DNA of 21,832 nt from an uncultured Oscillospiraceae bacterium (GCA_910588135.1 CAJUOT010000039.1:2076-23907), one strand, 5' to 3'; counted from the first letter of the stretch, positions 1 to 7,541 are shown. Program-made: numbers and translations. Notes: generated by a model not told the origin, from the sequence alone.

Positions 1-1124
1 TCGATGCAGGTATCCTCCATAGAGTTGAGCTGGCGAACCATTGTTCCGTAAGCGGCCTTTTTCAACCGGTCCCACAGTTCCTGGGCAATGCCTTTTGTTC
101 CCATCCGCGCAGCCTCCCTCAGCACCTCACTCCGCACCCGTTCCGGGTCCCGGCTCTCCCCTTCCGCAACGATCATTGCACAGCCGGGACGGGCGTCGTA
201 GTAGCTGCCAAAGGAGCCGTTGATCAGCCCCTGTTCGTACAGCCGGTTGTACAATGGCGCGGAGGGGCTGAACAGCATATCGCACACCAGCTCCGCCACC
301 AGCCGCTGGCGCATCTCCCCGCCCTTCTCCGCAGCCTTGCCCTTGAAGCCCAATCCAAACAGTGGGATAGATACCGGCATAGTTCGGCAGGTATACCGCT
401 CTCCAACCCCAACCGGTTCCGTCTGGCCGTAATCAGTCTCCGTCGAAGAAGGGGGTATATCGGGCAGCACCTCCCGAGCAATGTCTGCCACACGCCAGGG
501 ATCAATATTTCCAGCCGCGCACAGCACCATATTTCCTGGCCGGTAAAAAGCCCGATGGCATTGGTAGAGAATGTCTGCCGTAATGTTGGAAATAGATTCC
601 ACTGTTCCAACCGTCGAGAAACGGACAGGATGGCAGCAGTACATCGCCCTTTTCAGCCGCTCAAACACCTCACTGGCCGGATCGTCCTCATACATCCGGA
701 TTTCCTGGGCGATAATCCCCTGCTCCTTATCCACGCTCTCCTGAGTAAACCATGGCTCCGACACAAAGGCCAACAGTGTACGCAGATTTTCCTCAAATCC
801 CCGCGCGCTGTCGAAATAATAGCCGGTAATCCCCCCGGTGGTGAAAGCATTGGGATCGGCGCCATTGGCGGCCATAACCTGGAGGGCGTTGCCGTCCTTG
901 GTGTCAAAGGTTTTATGCTCCAGAAAATGAGCTACCCCTGCCGGAGTATCCAGCCACTCGCCGTCCTCTCCTCGGAAACGCACATCCATTCCGCCATAAC
1001 GAGTGGAAAAAAAAGCAAATTGCTTGCCATAATCAGGGCGAACATCCACATAGATGTTCAGCCCATTGGGCAAAATGCAGCGATAAACAGTCTGGCCCAG
1101 TGCGGTATATTCCAGCTTGTCCAC
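1..1124 (-). CDS. ymfH: M16 family zinc peptidase (YmfH-like), 3' end cut off by window edge
   Basis: The frame is open from a GTG at 1124 to the window edge (374 codons seen; related proteins are usually about 425-430 aa, so the C-terminus is missing). It has the inverted zinc-binding motif HFLEH (residues 66-70) and, about 70 residues on, a Glu in a QEIRMYEDDP segment that is the expected third ligand. These are hallmarks of catalytically competent M16 (pitrilysin/insulinase) peptidases. The GTG lies 4 nt after the stop of the neighbouring M16 gene, with AAGGAG overlapping that gene's last codons, so the two look translationally coupled. In this family an active and an inactive subunit often pair. 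Cytoplasmic location is inferred, since no signal peptide is visible. Substrate is not deducible. No internal stop was found when the frame was read through. Confidence 0.9.
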   Translation of the reverse strand, partial: MDKLEYTALGQTVYRCILPNGLNIYVDVRPDYGKQFAFFSTRYGGMDVRFRGEDGEWLDTPAGVAHFLEHKTFDTKDGNALQVMAANGADPNAFTTGGITGYYFDSARGFEENLRTLLAFVSEPWFTQESVDKEQGIIAQEIRMYEDDPASEVFERLKRAMYCCHPVRFSTVGTVESISNITADILYQCHRAFYRPGNMVLCAAGNIDPWRVADIAREVLPDIPPSSTETDYGQTEPVGVGERYTCRTMPVSIPLFGLGFKGKAAEKGGEMRQRLVAELVCDMLFSPSAPLYNRLYEQGLINGSFGSYYDARPGCAMIVAEGESRDPERVRSEVLREAARMGTKGIAQELWDRLKKAAYGTMVRQLNSMEDTCI

Positions 1125-1128
1125 AAGC

Positions 1129-2409
1129 TCAGCTCTCCTTTCCGGTCAGGCGGTAGATGGTGTCCAGCTTCAGCTTCCGGGCAGCCTCTGCCACCCGGTC
1201 TGCCGTCACCCCCTCCACCGCCTGGATCAAGGTTTCCCCCTCTCCGGAGGCAGGATGGAACAGCAGGCAAGTGAGCCGGTCGTCCTCCATCTGGCCCTGG
1301 CTGTCCAAACGGCCCCGGATGCTATTAGATACCGTACGGGCAGCTGCGGTAAGCTCGTCTCTCGTGAAATCTCCCTGCCGAATCGCCTCCAATTGCGCCA
1401 GGATAGCCTCCTGGGCCCTGTCGAACTGGGCAAATTCCACTCCGGAGGACACCACCATCAGCCCTTTGAGCTTGTCGATCATAGACGAGGCATAGTAGCA
1501 TAAGCTCAGCTTTTCCCGAACGTTGAGAAACAGCTTAGAGTTGGCGCTGCCGCCATACATGGCGTTAAGCACCAGCAGAGCGGGATAGTCCCCATTCTCC
1601 ATGGTGATCCCTCCGGTGCGAAAGCCCATGGCCAGCTTTCCCTGTGTCACCTCCATGGAGTCCACTGCAGTGCGGACAGGTCCGGATGGTTCCGCTTTCA
1701 CCGTGCAGTGTACCGGAGCGTCCCGCCCATTGAGCAGGGGCGCAAAAAAGCGGCGTATTGCGTCCTCTACCCGTTCCGGATTGGCGGAACCTCCATAATA
1801 GAAGTTTACCTTGGCCCCTGCCAGCAGTTCTTGATAAGCTACCCACAGCTCCGCCCGTGTCATGGCCCGCGCCCTGTCCGCATCCCCCAATTTGTCCACG
1901 GCGTACACCTCCCCGGCGCACATCTCCTGGATCAGTCGGAACACCGCCCAGCTGCGCTTATCATTCACCCGCGCCTGGATACGGTCAGCCAGATTGACGC
2001 GTTCGCACTCCACGTAGTCCTGGCGGAACAGCCCGCCCTCTGTTGCCGGGTCCAGCAGAACTTCCCCTGTCAAGCCGGCGGCGGGTTCCAGCACCGCCGC
2101 CCCATCCAAGGCATAGCGGTCACCAATAAAACTGCATAAAAGGCTGACACACTGGCTCTCTCCCCGCTGGCGTACCACAGGGCCCAGAAACGCGCCATAC
2201 AACGAGTCTGTGGCCGCGGAAAGTGCTTCCATGCTGGGGTGGTTCCGGCTGCCCCGGCTGAGCACCTCCGGAATCAGGGCCCCGGCTGTGGCGGTATCTT
2301 CGCTGAGCGGGATGGTGAGGGTAACCCCCAACAGACCGGTCTTAAACTTATCCGTCTGGCTCACCGCCAGCTCCACCCCATCCGCCAGCCGTTTCCAATG
2401 CTGCCGCAT
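1129..2409 (-). CDS. ymfF: M16 family peptidase-like protein (YmfF-like, zinc site lost)
   Basis: This 426-aa protein has the full length of the M16 family and the typical second-half features (a FRTGG-type segment, YGGSANSKLFLNVREKLSL, and a C-terminal helical lobe). Where an active member carries HxxEH, the N-terminal domain has LIPEVLSRGS, so both zinc histidines are absent and it should be the non-catalytic partner. It directly precedes the HFLEH-containing gene, with 4 nt between stop and next start, matching the YmfF-YmfH pair of Bacilli and Clostridia. The ATG at 2409 follows a strong AGGAGGAGG ribosome-binding site and a TATAAT promoter about 35 nt upstream. The pairing of active and inactive subunits is established for M16 proteases; the assignment to this particular pair rests on sequence resemblance and order. 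Confidence 0.88.
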   Translation of the reverse strand: MRQHWKRLADGVELAVSQTDKFKTGLLGVTLTIPLSEDTATAGALIPEVLSRGSRNHPSMEALSAATDSLYGAFLGPVVRQRGESQCVSLLCSFIGDRYALDGAAVLEPAAGLTGEVLLDPATEGGLFRQDYVECERVNLADRIQARVNDKRSWAVFRLIQEMCAGEVYAVDKLGDADRARAMTRAELWVAYQELLAGAKVNFYYGGSANPERVEDAIRRFFAPLLNGRDAPVHCTVKAEPSGPVRTAVDSMEVTQGKLAMGFRTGGITMENGDYPALLVLNAMYGGSANSKLFLNVREKLSLCYYASSMIDKLKGLMVVSSGVEFAQFDRAQEAILAQLEAIRQGDFTRDELTAAARTVSNSIRGRLDSQGQMEDDRLTCLLFHPASGEGETLIQAVEGVTADRVAEAARKLKLDTIYRLTGKES

Positions 2410-2444
2410 ATCGTTCCTCCTCCTGCGCTTTACTCTAAAATGGT

Positions 2445-2473
2445 ATTATACATCATTGGCCGCTGTTTGACAC
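2445..2473 (-). promoter_or_regulatory. Promoter of the M16 peptidase pair
   Basis: Read on the minus strand, GTGTCA (2468-2473, 4/6 to the -35 consensus) is followed after 17 nt by a perfect TATAAT (2445-2450). It sits about 35 nt upstream of the ymfF start and downstream of the cysK hairpin, so the peptidase pair can be transcribed independently of cysK. Confidence 0.65.
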
Positions 2474-2501
2474 CTGTTATTTCTCCAAAAAGGTAAATTT
2501 T

Positions 2502-2552
2502 TTCTGAACGGCAGGGGCCTCCGCTCTCAGCGGAGGCCCCTGCCGTTCAGAA
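2502..2552 (-). repeat. 23-bp perfect inverted repeat at the cysK 3' end (probable terminator without U-tract)
   Basis: Two perfectly complementary 23-nt arms (2502-2524 and 2530-2552) enclose a 5-nt loop. The stem is GC-rich and contains the cysK stop codon TGA (2547-2549). In the direction of cysK transcription the stem is followed by A-rich rather than T-rich sequence, so it is not a textbook intrinsic terminator. It may still act as a transcript-end stabiliser or weak terminator between cysK and the separately promoted peptidase genes. Confidence 0.7.
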
Positions 2553-3488
2553 CTCCTGATCGTCAAACATGGGGGTGGACAGGTATCGGTCTCCAGTGTC
2601 GGGCAAAAGAACCACAACCGTTTTCCCTTTATTTTCAGGACGCTTAGCCAGCTGAAGCGCGGCCCACAGCGCGGCTCCGGAGGATATTCCCACCAAAACC
2701 CCTTCGGCGCAGCCTATCCGTCTACCGGCAGAAAAAGCGGCCTCAGTCTCTACCGTAATGACCTCATCATAGATGGCGGCGTTCAGCACCTCCGGCACAA
2801 AACCTGCGCCAATCCCCTGGAGGTTATGGGCGCCTGCACTGCCTCCGCTCAGTACCGGGGACGCGGCCGGTTCCACCGCCACCACCTTTATCTGGGGATT
2901 TTTCGTTTTCAAATACTCTCCCACACCAGTGATGGTGCCGCCAGTACCCACACCGGCTACAAATATATCCACCTGCCCATCGGTATCCTCCCAGATTTCC
3001 GGGCCGGTGGACATCCTGTGTGCAGCTGGATTAGCAGGATTTGTGAATTGGCCGGGGATAAAACTGCCCGGGATTTCCTTTGCCAACTCCTGCGCTCTGG
3101 CAATGGCCCCCGCCATCCCCTTGGAGCCCTCGGTCAGCACCAGTTCCGCGCCGTATGCCCTCATAAGCTGTCGGCGCTCCACGCTCATGGTCTCCGGCAT
3201 GACAATGATAGTGCGGTAACCCCGAGCCGCCGCCACACAGGCCAGCCCGATGCCCGTATTGCCGGAGGTGGGCTCAATAAGCACGGAACCCGGCTTTAGC
3301 AGTCCCTTTCCCTCCGCATCGTCCACCATAGCTTTGGCAACCCGGTCCTTCACGCTGCCCGCGGGATTGAGATACTCCAGCTTGGCCAGAATGCGGCAAT
3401 GGAGTCCCTCAGTTTGTTCCATGTGGGTAAGTTCCAGCAGCGGGGTGTGTCCAACCAGCTGTTCAACAGACGTGTAAATGTTACCCAT
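2547..3488 (-). CDS. cysK: Cysteine synthase A (O-acetylserine sulfhydrylase)
   Basis: PLP enzyme making cysteine from O-acetylserine and sulfide in the cytoplasm. The 313-aa length is typical of CysK. Visible hallmarks are the PLP lysine in PAGSVKDR (K47), the substrate loop TSGNTG (74-79), the phosphate-binding GTGGT (181-185), the GISSGA segment near 267 and the C-terminal ending RYLSTPMFDDQEF. The ATG at 3488 is chosen over an upstream in-frame start because GAGGAGGG lies 7 nt before it and the protein then begins in register with the family. It has a near-consensus promoter at 3598-3626 and an approximately 100-nt leader with a short overlapping reading frame. CysK and CysM are hard to separate by eye; the C-terminus and length favour CysK. 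Confidence 0.95.
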   Translation of the reverse strand: MGNIYTSVEQLVGHTPLLELTHMEQTEGLHCRILAKLEYLNPAGSVKDRVAKAMVDDAEGKGLLKPGSVLIEPTSGNTGIGLACVAAARGYRTIIVMPETMSVERRQLMRAYGAELVLTEGSKGMAGAIARAQELAKEIPGSFIPGQFTNPANPAAHRMSTGPEIWEDTDGQVDIFVAGVGTGGTITGVGEYLKTKNPQIKVVAVEPAASPVLSGGSAGAHNLQGIGAGFVPEVLNAAIYDEVITVETEAAFSAGRRIGCAEGVLVGISSGAALWAALQLAKRPENKGKTVVVLLPDTGDRYLSTPMFDDQEF

Positions 3489-3550
3489 TACGGCGCCCTC
3501 CTCGTCAATTTGTGCAGCGGCTCTCCTTGTTTCAGCGCACCGCCGCACAT
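3488..3550 (-). other. Possible 20-codon upstream ORF overlapping the cysK start
   Basis: In the cysK leader an ATG at 3550 opens a 20-codon frame beginning Met-Cys-Gly-Gly, and its TAA overlaps the cysK start as TAATG. The same stretch can form a 9-bp stem (with one G-U pair) between GTGCGGCGG and CCGCTGCAC. The uORF has only a weak ribosome-binding site (AAAAGA). It could couple or attenuate cysK translation, or it could be chance. Confidence 0.25.
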
Positions 3551-3597
3551 TCTTTTACATCTATGGTTATAAAAAATGTCCTCTCCGTCTGAGATAA

Positions 3598-3626
3598 ATC
3601 ATACGCCGCACACCAGCCTTTGTCAA
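3598..3626 (-). promoter_or_regulatory. cysK promoter (sigma-A type)
   Basis: On the minus strand TTGACA (3621-3626), an exact 17-nt spacer and TATGAT (3598-3603) form a near-consensus promoter. Transcription would start near 3590, giving a leader of roughly 100 nt before cysK. It lies back-to-back with the ylxM-ffh promoter at 3725; the 319-bp gap between cysK and ylxM otherwise holds no gene. Confidence 0.85.
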
Positions 3627-3724
3627 TGATTCGCTGACGCATCCTGCGTATCTCTGAAACCTTTTCTGAACTTCCTCCCTGGGCAGTTTTCCCGCTCTTC
3701 CGCAAAAATCAAGTCATTCCCCGC

Positions 3725-3753
3725 TTGACTTTTCACAGTACCTGTGGTATAGT
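3725..3753 (+). promoter_or_regulatory. Promoter of the ylxM-ffh operon (sigma-A type)
   Basis: TTGACT (3725-3730), a 17-nt spacer and TATAGT (3748-3753) lie about 55 nt upstream of the ylxM start. It is divergent from the cysK promoter. Confidence 0.8.
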
Positions 3754-3807
3754 ATCCAATTGTAAAGCTCAACAACTTTACAAGGTATCTTGTGGAGGTG
3801 GAGTTCC

Positions 3808-4179
3808 ATGAAAAATCAGGCATACCGTATGGCCATGCTGTTTGATTTTTACGGCGATCTGCTCACCGAACGCCAGCGGGAATTCTATGACCTCTACTAC
3901 AATGAGGATCTGTCCCTGGCCGAGATTGCGGAAAACTACGGCATCTCCCGCCAGGGCGTGCGTGACGTCATCGTCCGGGCCGAAGCAGCCATGACAGAGA
4001 TTGAAGACAAAACTCACATCATCCGCCGTTTTCAACAGTCCCGGACGGCCATCGCCGCCATTAACGCTGCTGCCGACCAACTGCTGCTATCGATTGACCA
4101 GCGCAGCTACAGCGACGCCACGCTGGATGAGATCGCTCGCACAATCAAGGAAAACACCGCCAAACTGGATCAGGAGTAA
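3808..4179 (+). CDS. ylxM: YlxM family helix-turn-helix protein, SRP-associated
   Basis: A 123-aa protein with a sigma-70 region-4-like helix-turn-helix (LSLAEIAENYGISRQGVRDVI, about residues 36-56) after an LTERQREFYDLYY helix, then a helical C-terminal half. This is the YlxM/p13 family, nearly always encoded just upstream of ffh and in some Firmicutes shown to modulate signal recognition particle activity. The ATG at 3808 is preferred to an earlier in-frame ATG because GGAGGTGGAG lies just before it and MKNQAYRMAMLFDFY is the usual family start. Only 5 nt separate its stop from ffh, so they are co-transcribed. Confidence 0.92.
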   Translation: MKNQAYRMAMLFDFYGDLLTERQREFYDLYYNEDLSLAEIAENYGISRQGVRDVIVRAEAAMTEIEDKTHIIRRFQQSRTAIAAINAAADQLLLSIDQRSYSDATLDEIARTIKENTAKLDQE

Positions 4180-4184
4180 CTGTT

Positions 4185-5525
4185 ATGGCATTTGAAAGTC
4201 TCACTGATAAGCTTTCCGCCGTTTTTAAGCGTCTTCGCGGCAAAGGGCGTCTGTCCGAGGCAGATGTCAAAGAAGCCATGAAGGAAATCAAAATGGCTCT
4301 TCTTGAAGCAGATGTCAATTTTAAAGTAGTTAAGAGCTTTGTAGCCTCGGTTACAGAGCGGGCTGTGGGTCAGGACGTGATGGAGTCCCTCACCCCCGCC
4401 CAGATGATCGTAAAGATTGTCAACGAGGAGCTCACCGCCCTTATGGGGGGGGGGGACAGCAAGTTGGCCATCTCCCCTGCTCCGCCCACCGTAGTCATGC
4501 TGGTAGGCCTTCAAGGCGCAGGCAAAACCACCAATGGGGCCAAGTTAGCGGGTCTGATGAAAAAGCAGGGCAAGCGTCCTCTGCTTGCCGCCTGTGACGT
4601 ATACCGTCCCGCCGCCATCAAACAGTTGGAGGTAGTGGGCGAGCAGCTGGACATTCCCGTGTTTCAGATGGGTCAGATCGACCCGGTGGACATTGCCCGC
4701 GCCGCCGTGGAGCATGCAAAAAAGCACGGCAGCGATATGGTGTTCCTTGATACCGCCGGACGGCTCCACGTGGACGAGACGTTAATGGACGAGCTGCGGC
4801 GCATCAAGGAAGCGGTAAACCCCACCGAGATTCTGCTGGTGGTGGACGCTATGATCGGTCAGGACGCCGTCACCGCCGCCAAGGCATTTGACGATGCGCT
4901 GGATATTGACGGGGTCATGCTCACCAAGCTGGACGGCGACGCCCGGGGCGGCGCGGCCCTGTCCATCCGGGCTGTGACGGGCAAGCCTATCAAGTTCGCC
5001 GGCACCGGCGAGAAGCTGGACGCGGTGGAGGTGTTCCACCCCGACCGCATGGCCAGCCGGATTTTAGGTATGGGCGACGTGCTCTCCCTCATTGAGAAAG
5101 CGGAGCAGAATCTTGACGCCAAAAAGGCCGCCGAACAGATGGAGCGGTTGCGGAAAAACAAGTTCACATTGGCGGATTTCTACGACCAGCTCCTTCAGCT
5201 CAAAAATATGGGCTCCATGGAGGACATCATGGGGATGATCCCCGGCATGGGCGGCAAAAAAATGGACCTGTCGGTGGACGAGGGCAACTTAAAACGCATC
5301 GAAGCTATCATCCAGTCCATGACCCCCTATGAGCGGGAAAATCCTTCCGTGCTCAACTCCAGCCGGAAAAAACGCATCGCCACCGGGTCCGGCACCCAAG
5401 TGGTGGATGTAAACCGCCTGCTTAAGCAGTTCGACATGATTCAGCAGTTCACCCGGCAGTTCGCCAATCCCAGAAAGTCCAAAGGCCTGTTCGGGAAGTT
5501 CAAGGGTATGGGAATGCCATTCTGA
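4185..5525 (+). CDS. ffh: Signal recognition particle GTPase Ffh (SRP54)
   Basis: The 446-aa SRP GTPase binds 4.5S/scRNA and signal sequences of nascent membrane and secreted proteins and docks with FtsY. Domains in order: N domain (1-100), G domain with P-loop GLQGAGKTT (108-116), the DVYRPAA segment, the DTAGR switch, TKLDGDARGG, and the methionine-rich M domain (about 300-446) ending GKFKGMGMPF. Length and motifs are those of an intact Ffh. Odd feature: the N/G linker at residues 88-90 (Gly-Gly-Gly) is encoded within an uninterrupted run of 11 G (4445-4455), a slippage-prone tract in an essential gene. It follows ylxM by 5 nt and precedes a small zinc-ribbon gene, rpsP and khpA on the same strand. 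Confidence 0.98.
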   Translation: MAFESLTDKLSAVFKRLRGKGRLSEADVKEAMKEIKMALLEADVNFKVVKSFVASVTERAVGQDVMESLTPAQMIVKIVNEELTALMGGGDSKLAISPAPPTVVMLVGLQGAGKTTNGAKLAGLMKKQGKRPLLAACDVYRPAAIKQLEVVGEQLDIPVFQMGQIDPVDIARAAVEHAKKHGSDMVFLDTAGRLHVDETLMDELRRIKEAVNPTEILLVVDAMIGQDAVTAAKAFDDALDIDGVMLTKLDGDARGGAALSIRAVTGKPIKFAGTGEKLDAVEVFHPDRMASRILGMGDVLSLIEKAEQNLDAKKAAEQMERLRKNKFTLADFYDQLLQLKNMGSMEDIMGMIPGMGGKKMDLSVDEGNLKRIEAIIQSMTPYERENPSVLNSSRKKRIATGSGTQVVDVNRLLKQFDMIQQFTRQFANPRKSKGLFGKFKGMGMPF

Positions 5526-5541
5526 TAGGGGGGCTGTTTTT

Positions 5542-5745
5542 ATGAATTGCGGCACGTGCGGGACTGCCTTGTTAACCGCTCAATTTTATACCGGCTCGCA
5601 TGGCGTGCCTCCCTACCTGTCGCGTAAGCGCGGTAAGGGCGCTTTTGAGCCCGTGCGCCGCAGCGGTGTGGACTGCTTTGTATGTCCCATATGCGGGAAA
5701 ATAGAGTTTTATGCACAGGACGCGCAGAACCTTTTGTTTCAGTGA
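5542..5745 (+). CDS. Small zinc-ribbon protein in the ffh-rpsP operon
   Basis: A 67-aa frame 16 nt after ffh, with a GGGGGG purine-rich ribosome-binding region before the ATG. It carries CxxC at C3/C6 and a CFVCPIC cluster (C45, C48, C51) near the C-terminus, the arrangement of a small zinc ribbon, with a basic linker between (LSRKRGKGAFEPVRR). No domain name can be assigned. The placement inside the SRP/ribosomal-protein operon and the basic, cysteine-rich make-up suggest a nucleic-acid- or ribosome-binding accessory protein, which is inference. Cysteine spacing and the good fit between flanking genes argue that it is real. Confidence 0.75.
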   Translation: MNCGTCGTALLTAQFYTGSHGVPPYLSRKRGKGAFEPVRRSGVDCFVCPICGKIEFYAQDAQNLLFQ

Positions 5746-5820
5746 AAAATTTTGTTGGTTTACGTCCCTTATGGGGCATTTACCATAAATGAACAAACAA
5801 CTTTTGGAGGTGAATATAAG

Positions 5821-6057
5821 ATGGTTAAGATCAGACTGCGCCGCATGGGCGCGAAGAAGGCCCCCTTCTACCGCGTTGTGGTCGCCGACTCCCGCTATCC
5901 CCGGGACGGCCGCTTCATTGAGGAGATCGGTACCTATGATCCCCGGCAGAACCCCGCCGCCGTTAACATCGACGTGGAGCGGGCCCAGGCCTGGGTCAAA
6001 GCCGGCGCCCAGCCTACCGACACGGTGCGCGACCTGCTGAAAAAGGCCGGCCTGTAA
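5821..6057 (+). CDS. rpsP: 30S ribosomal protein S16
   Basis: A 78-aa protein beginning MVKIRLRRMGAKKAPFYR, with VVADSRYPRDGRFIEEIGTYDP following, both signatures of bS16, which is needed for 30S assembly. The ATG at 5821 is preceded by TTGGAGGTGA at good spacing, and the protein then has normal family length; in-frame upstream starts would add an unrelated extension. khpA begins 18 nt after its stop. The usual followers rimM and trmD are not here but about 9 kb downstream. Confidence 0.98.
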   Translation: MVKIRLRRMGAKKAPFYRVVVADSRYPRDGRFIEEIGTYDPRQNPAAVNIDVERAQAWVKAGAQPTDTVRDLLKKAGL

Positions 6058-6075
6058 TCACAAACTGGAGGCCAC

Positions 6076-6306
6076 ATGAAGGAATTGCTCATTTATATCG
6101 CCCGCAGCCTGGTGGACGATCCCGACGCGGTGTCCGTCTCCGAATATGAGACGCCCGCCGAGACGGTGCTGGAGCTCCGGGTGGCCCCCGGCGACATGGG
6201 CAAAGTGATCGGCCGTCAGGGCCGTATCGCCAAAGAAATCCGGGCGCTGATGCGTTCGGTGGCCCAGCGCCAGGGCAAAAAGCTTTCGGTCGACATTATT
6301 GACTGA
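6076..6306 (+). CDS. khpA: KhpA, KH-domain RNA-binding protein
   Basis: A 76-aa single KH domain protein with the RNA-contacting GxxG loop seen as IGRQGRIA (GRQG at 46-49). In Firmicutes KhpA (YlqC) partners with KhpB/Jag as a global RNA-binding protein affecting cell elongation and division, and its gene almost always follows rpsP. Here it lies 18 nt after rpsP with an ACTGGAGG ribosome-binding site. It is the last gene before a strong bidirectional terminator, so the operon ends without rimM. Confidence 0.95.
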   Translation: MKELLIYIARSLVDDPDAVSVSEYETPAETVLELRVAPGDMGKVIGRQGRIAKEIRALMRSVAQRQGKKLSVDIID

Positions 6307-6324
6307 ATCCCACAAACATGAACA

Positions 6325-6370
6325 AAAAAGAGAAGGTCTCGGGGCTGTGGCCCTGAGACCTTCTCTTTTT
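6325..6370. terminator. Bidirectional terminator between khpA and the histidine kinase
   Basis: Complementary arms AAAAAGAGAAGGTCTC and GAGACCTTCTCTTTTT, extended by GGGGC/GCCCT, form a long hairpin flanked by an A-run on one side and a T-run on the other. It can therefore stop both the plus-strand rpsP-khpA transcript and the minus-strand kinase transcript, which converge here. Confidence 0.92.
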
Positions 6371-6451
6371 CATGAACGGTGTATGGGGTATATCACATGA
6401 AAAGTATCCCATGAAGCCATTATTGCAAGCATATAATAAAACTGTATGCAC

Positions 6452-7354
6452 TCAGACCGCCCACCACACTTCGACAGTGAACACCCCGTCCTCCCACCGG
6501 GCGGCAGCAGAGTGGCCCATGCGCTCCGCCAGGGCCTTGACGATGGCCAGTCCCAGCCCGGTGGACTGCCCCGTGCGCATTTTGTCGGCGGTGTAGAACC
6601 GCTCAAATACATGGGCGGCGTCCTCAGCGGTCAGTCCCTCCGCCCGGTTGGAGAAGGCGGACACGATGACGTTTCCCTTCCGGTAGAGCTTGATGGACAG
6701 AGTGTCCGAGCCGTGGCGCAGGGCGTTGGTGAGCAGGTTGGAGAAAATCCGGGTCACCGCCCCGCTGTCCGCCCACACCAGGGGCAGGTCAGCGGCCACA
6801 TCCACTTCCATCTCCAGCCCCGATTCCTCGATCTGCTCATAGGCGGCAGCCAGCTGGTCGGACAGGGCGCGGCCCAGGTCCACCCTTTCCCGCTCCAGGG
6901 GCAGCTCCCCCCCCTCAATGCGGGACAAGTCGTAAAAGGCGGCGATGAAGGTTTGCAGCGTCCGCGCTCTCCCCTCAACCACCTGGAAATATTCCCGGCG
7001 CTTCTCCGGGGGCAGCTCCTCCTGCTCCAGAAGCTGGAGATAGCCCAGGATGGAGGTCAGGGGCGTGCGCAGGTCGTGGGACACGTTGGCGATCTGCCGC
7101 CGCAGCTCCTGCTCCTTCCGGCGGTAGTGAGCCCGTTCTTCCTGCCTCTGTTCCAAAAGATCGTTGAGGCACACCAGCAGCTCCTCCGCCCCCGCACTGG
7201 GGCAGGGCAGGGCCAGCCGGGCGGTGGTCTCGTCCACCATCTGCTCCCGCATTTTCCGGGCTGCCTGATGCAGGCCCTTTTCCAACGTGATCTGTCGTCC
7301 GATAAGGACTGCACACAACAGAATCAACGCAATGATGAGGACATTTTTCATCAT
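6452..7354 (-). CDS. Sensor histidine kinase with a minimal sensor region
   Basis: A 300-aa kinase: one N-terminal membrane segment (about residues 4-20) directly followed by a coiled-coil linker, HisKA with the phosphoacceptor in VSHDLRTPLT (H93), and HATPase_c with N box SNLLTNALRHG (about 205-215) and G2 box STGLGLAIVKALAERMG. The usual DxGxG G1 box is replaced by FSNRAEGL, a degenerate form seen in several peptide-sensing kinases. No extracellular domain is visible, so sensing may be intramembrane or through partner proteins. The ATG at 7354 follows AAAGGGG; the upstream extension in the same frame looks non-coding. It is the last gene of the ABC/small-protein operon, and its partner is probably the VanR-like regulator at 9544-10233. 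Confidence 0.92.
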   Translation of the reverse strand: MMKNVLIIALILLCAVLIGRQITLEKGLHQAARKMREQMVDETTARLALPCPSAGAEELLVCLNDLLEQRQEERAHYRRKEQELRRQIANVSHDLRTPLTSILGYLQLLEQEELPPEKRREYFQVVEGRARTLQTFIAAFYDLSRIEGGELPLERERVDLGRALSDQLAAAYEQIEESGLEMEVDVAADLPLVWADSGAVTRIFSNLLTNALRHGSDTLSIKLYRKGNVIVSAFSNRAEGLTAEDAAHVFERFYTADKMRTGQSTGLGLAIVKALAERMGHSAAARWEDGVFTVEVWWAV

Positions 7355-7370
7355 GGAGCCCCTTTCTCTG

Positions 7371-7541
7371 CTATATGTAGCCGAACATGATGAAAAGCAG
7401 CACCACCAGCAGCACAAGCAGGGCCGCCTTCCCATACCAGGGGGATCGGTCCCCTCGGCCCATCCACAGCCCCGCCAGCACCAACAGAATCGGGCCGAAA
7501 ATGCCCCACGGCCCTCCCGCGAAAATCAAAAGCCATTCCAT
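7371..7541 (-). CDS. Small two-segment membrane protein (56 aa)
   Basis: A 56-aa frame with two hydrophobic stretches (about residues 2-22 and 38-55) around a charged turn (MGRGDRSPWYGK), predicting a small hairpin membrane protein. The ATG at 7541 lies inside the end of the preceding 22-codon frame, an overlap suggesting translational coupling; a longer in-frame start exists at 7601 but lacks hydrophobic character at its beginning. It is followed 16 nt later by the kinase. Function unknown; a role in sensing or in assembly of the transporter/kinase complex is only a guess from position. Confidence 0.6.
   Translation of the reverse strand: MEWLLIFAGGPWGIFGPILLVLAGLWMGRGDRSPWYGKAALLVLLVVLLFIMFGYI

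Noticed and set aside
555..1274. Plus-strand 239-codon frame opposite the M16 genes
   Set aside because: Overlaps both peptidase genes in antisense, and has a low-complexity Pro-rich end.
6446..7390. Long plus-strand open frame (314 codons) over the kinase gene
   Set aside because: It is the antisense shadow of the histidine kinase; rich in Gly/Pro/Gln/His from GC bias, no family pattern, and the minus frame has clear kinase boxes.
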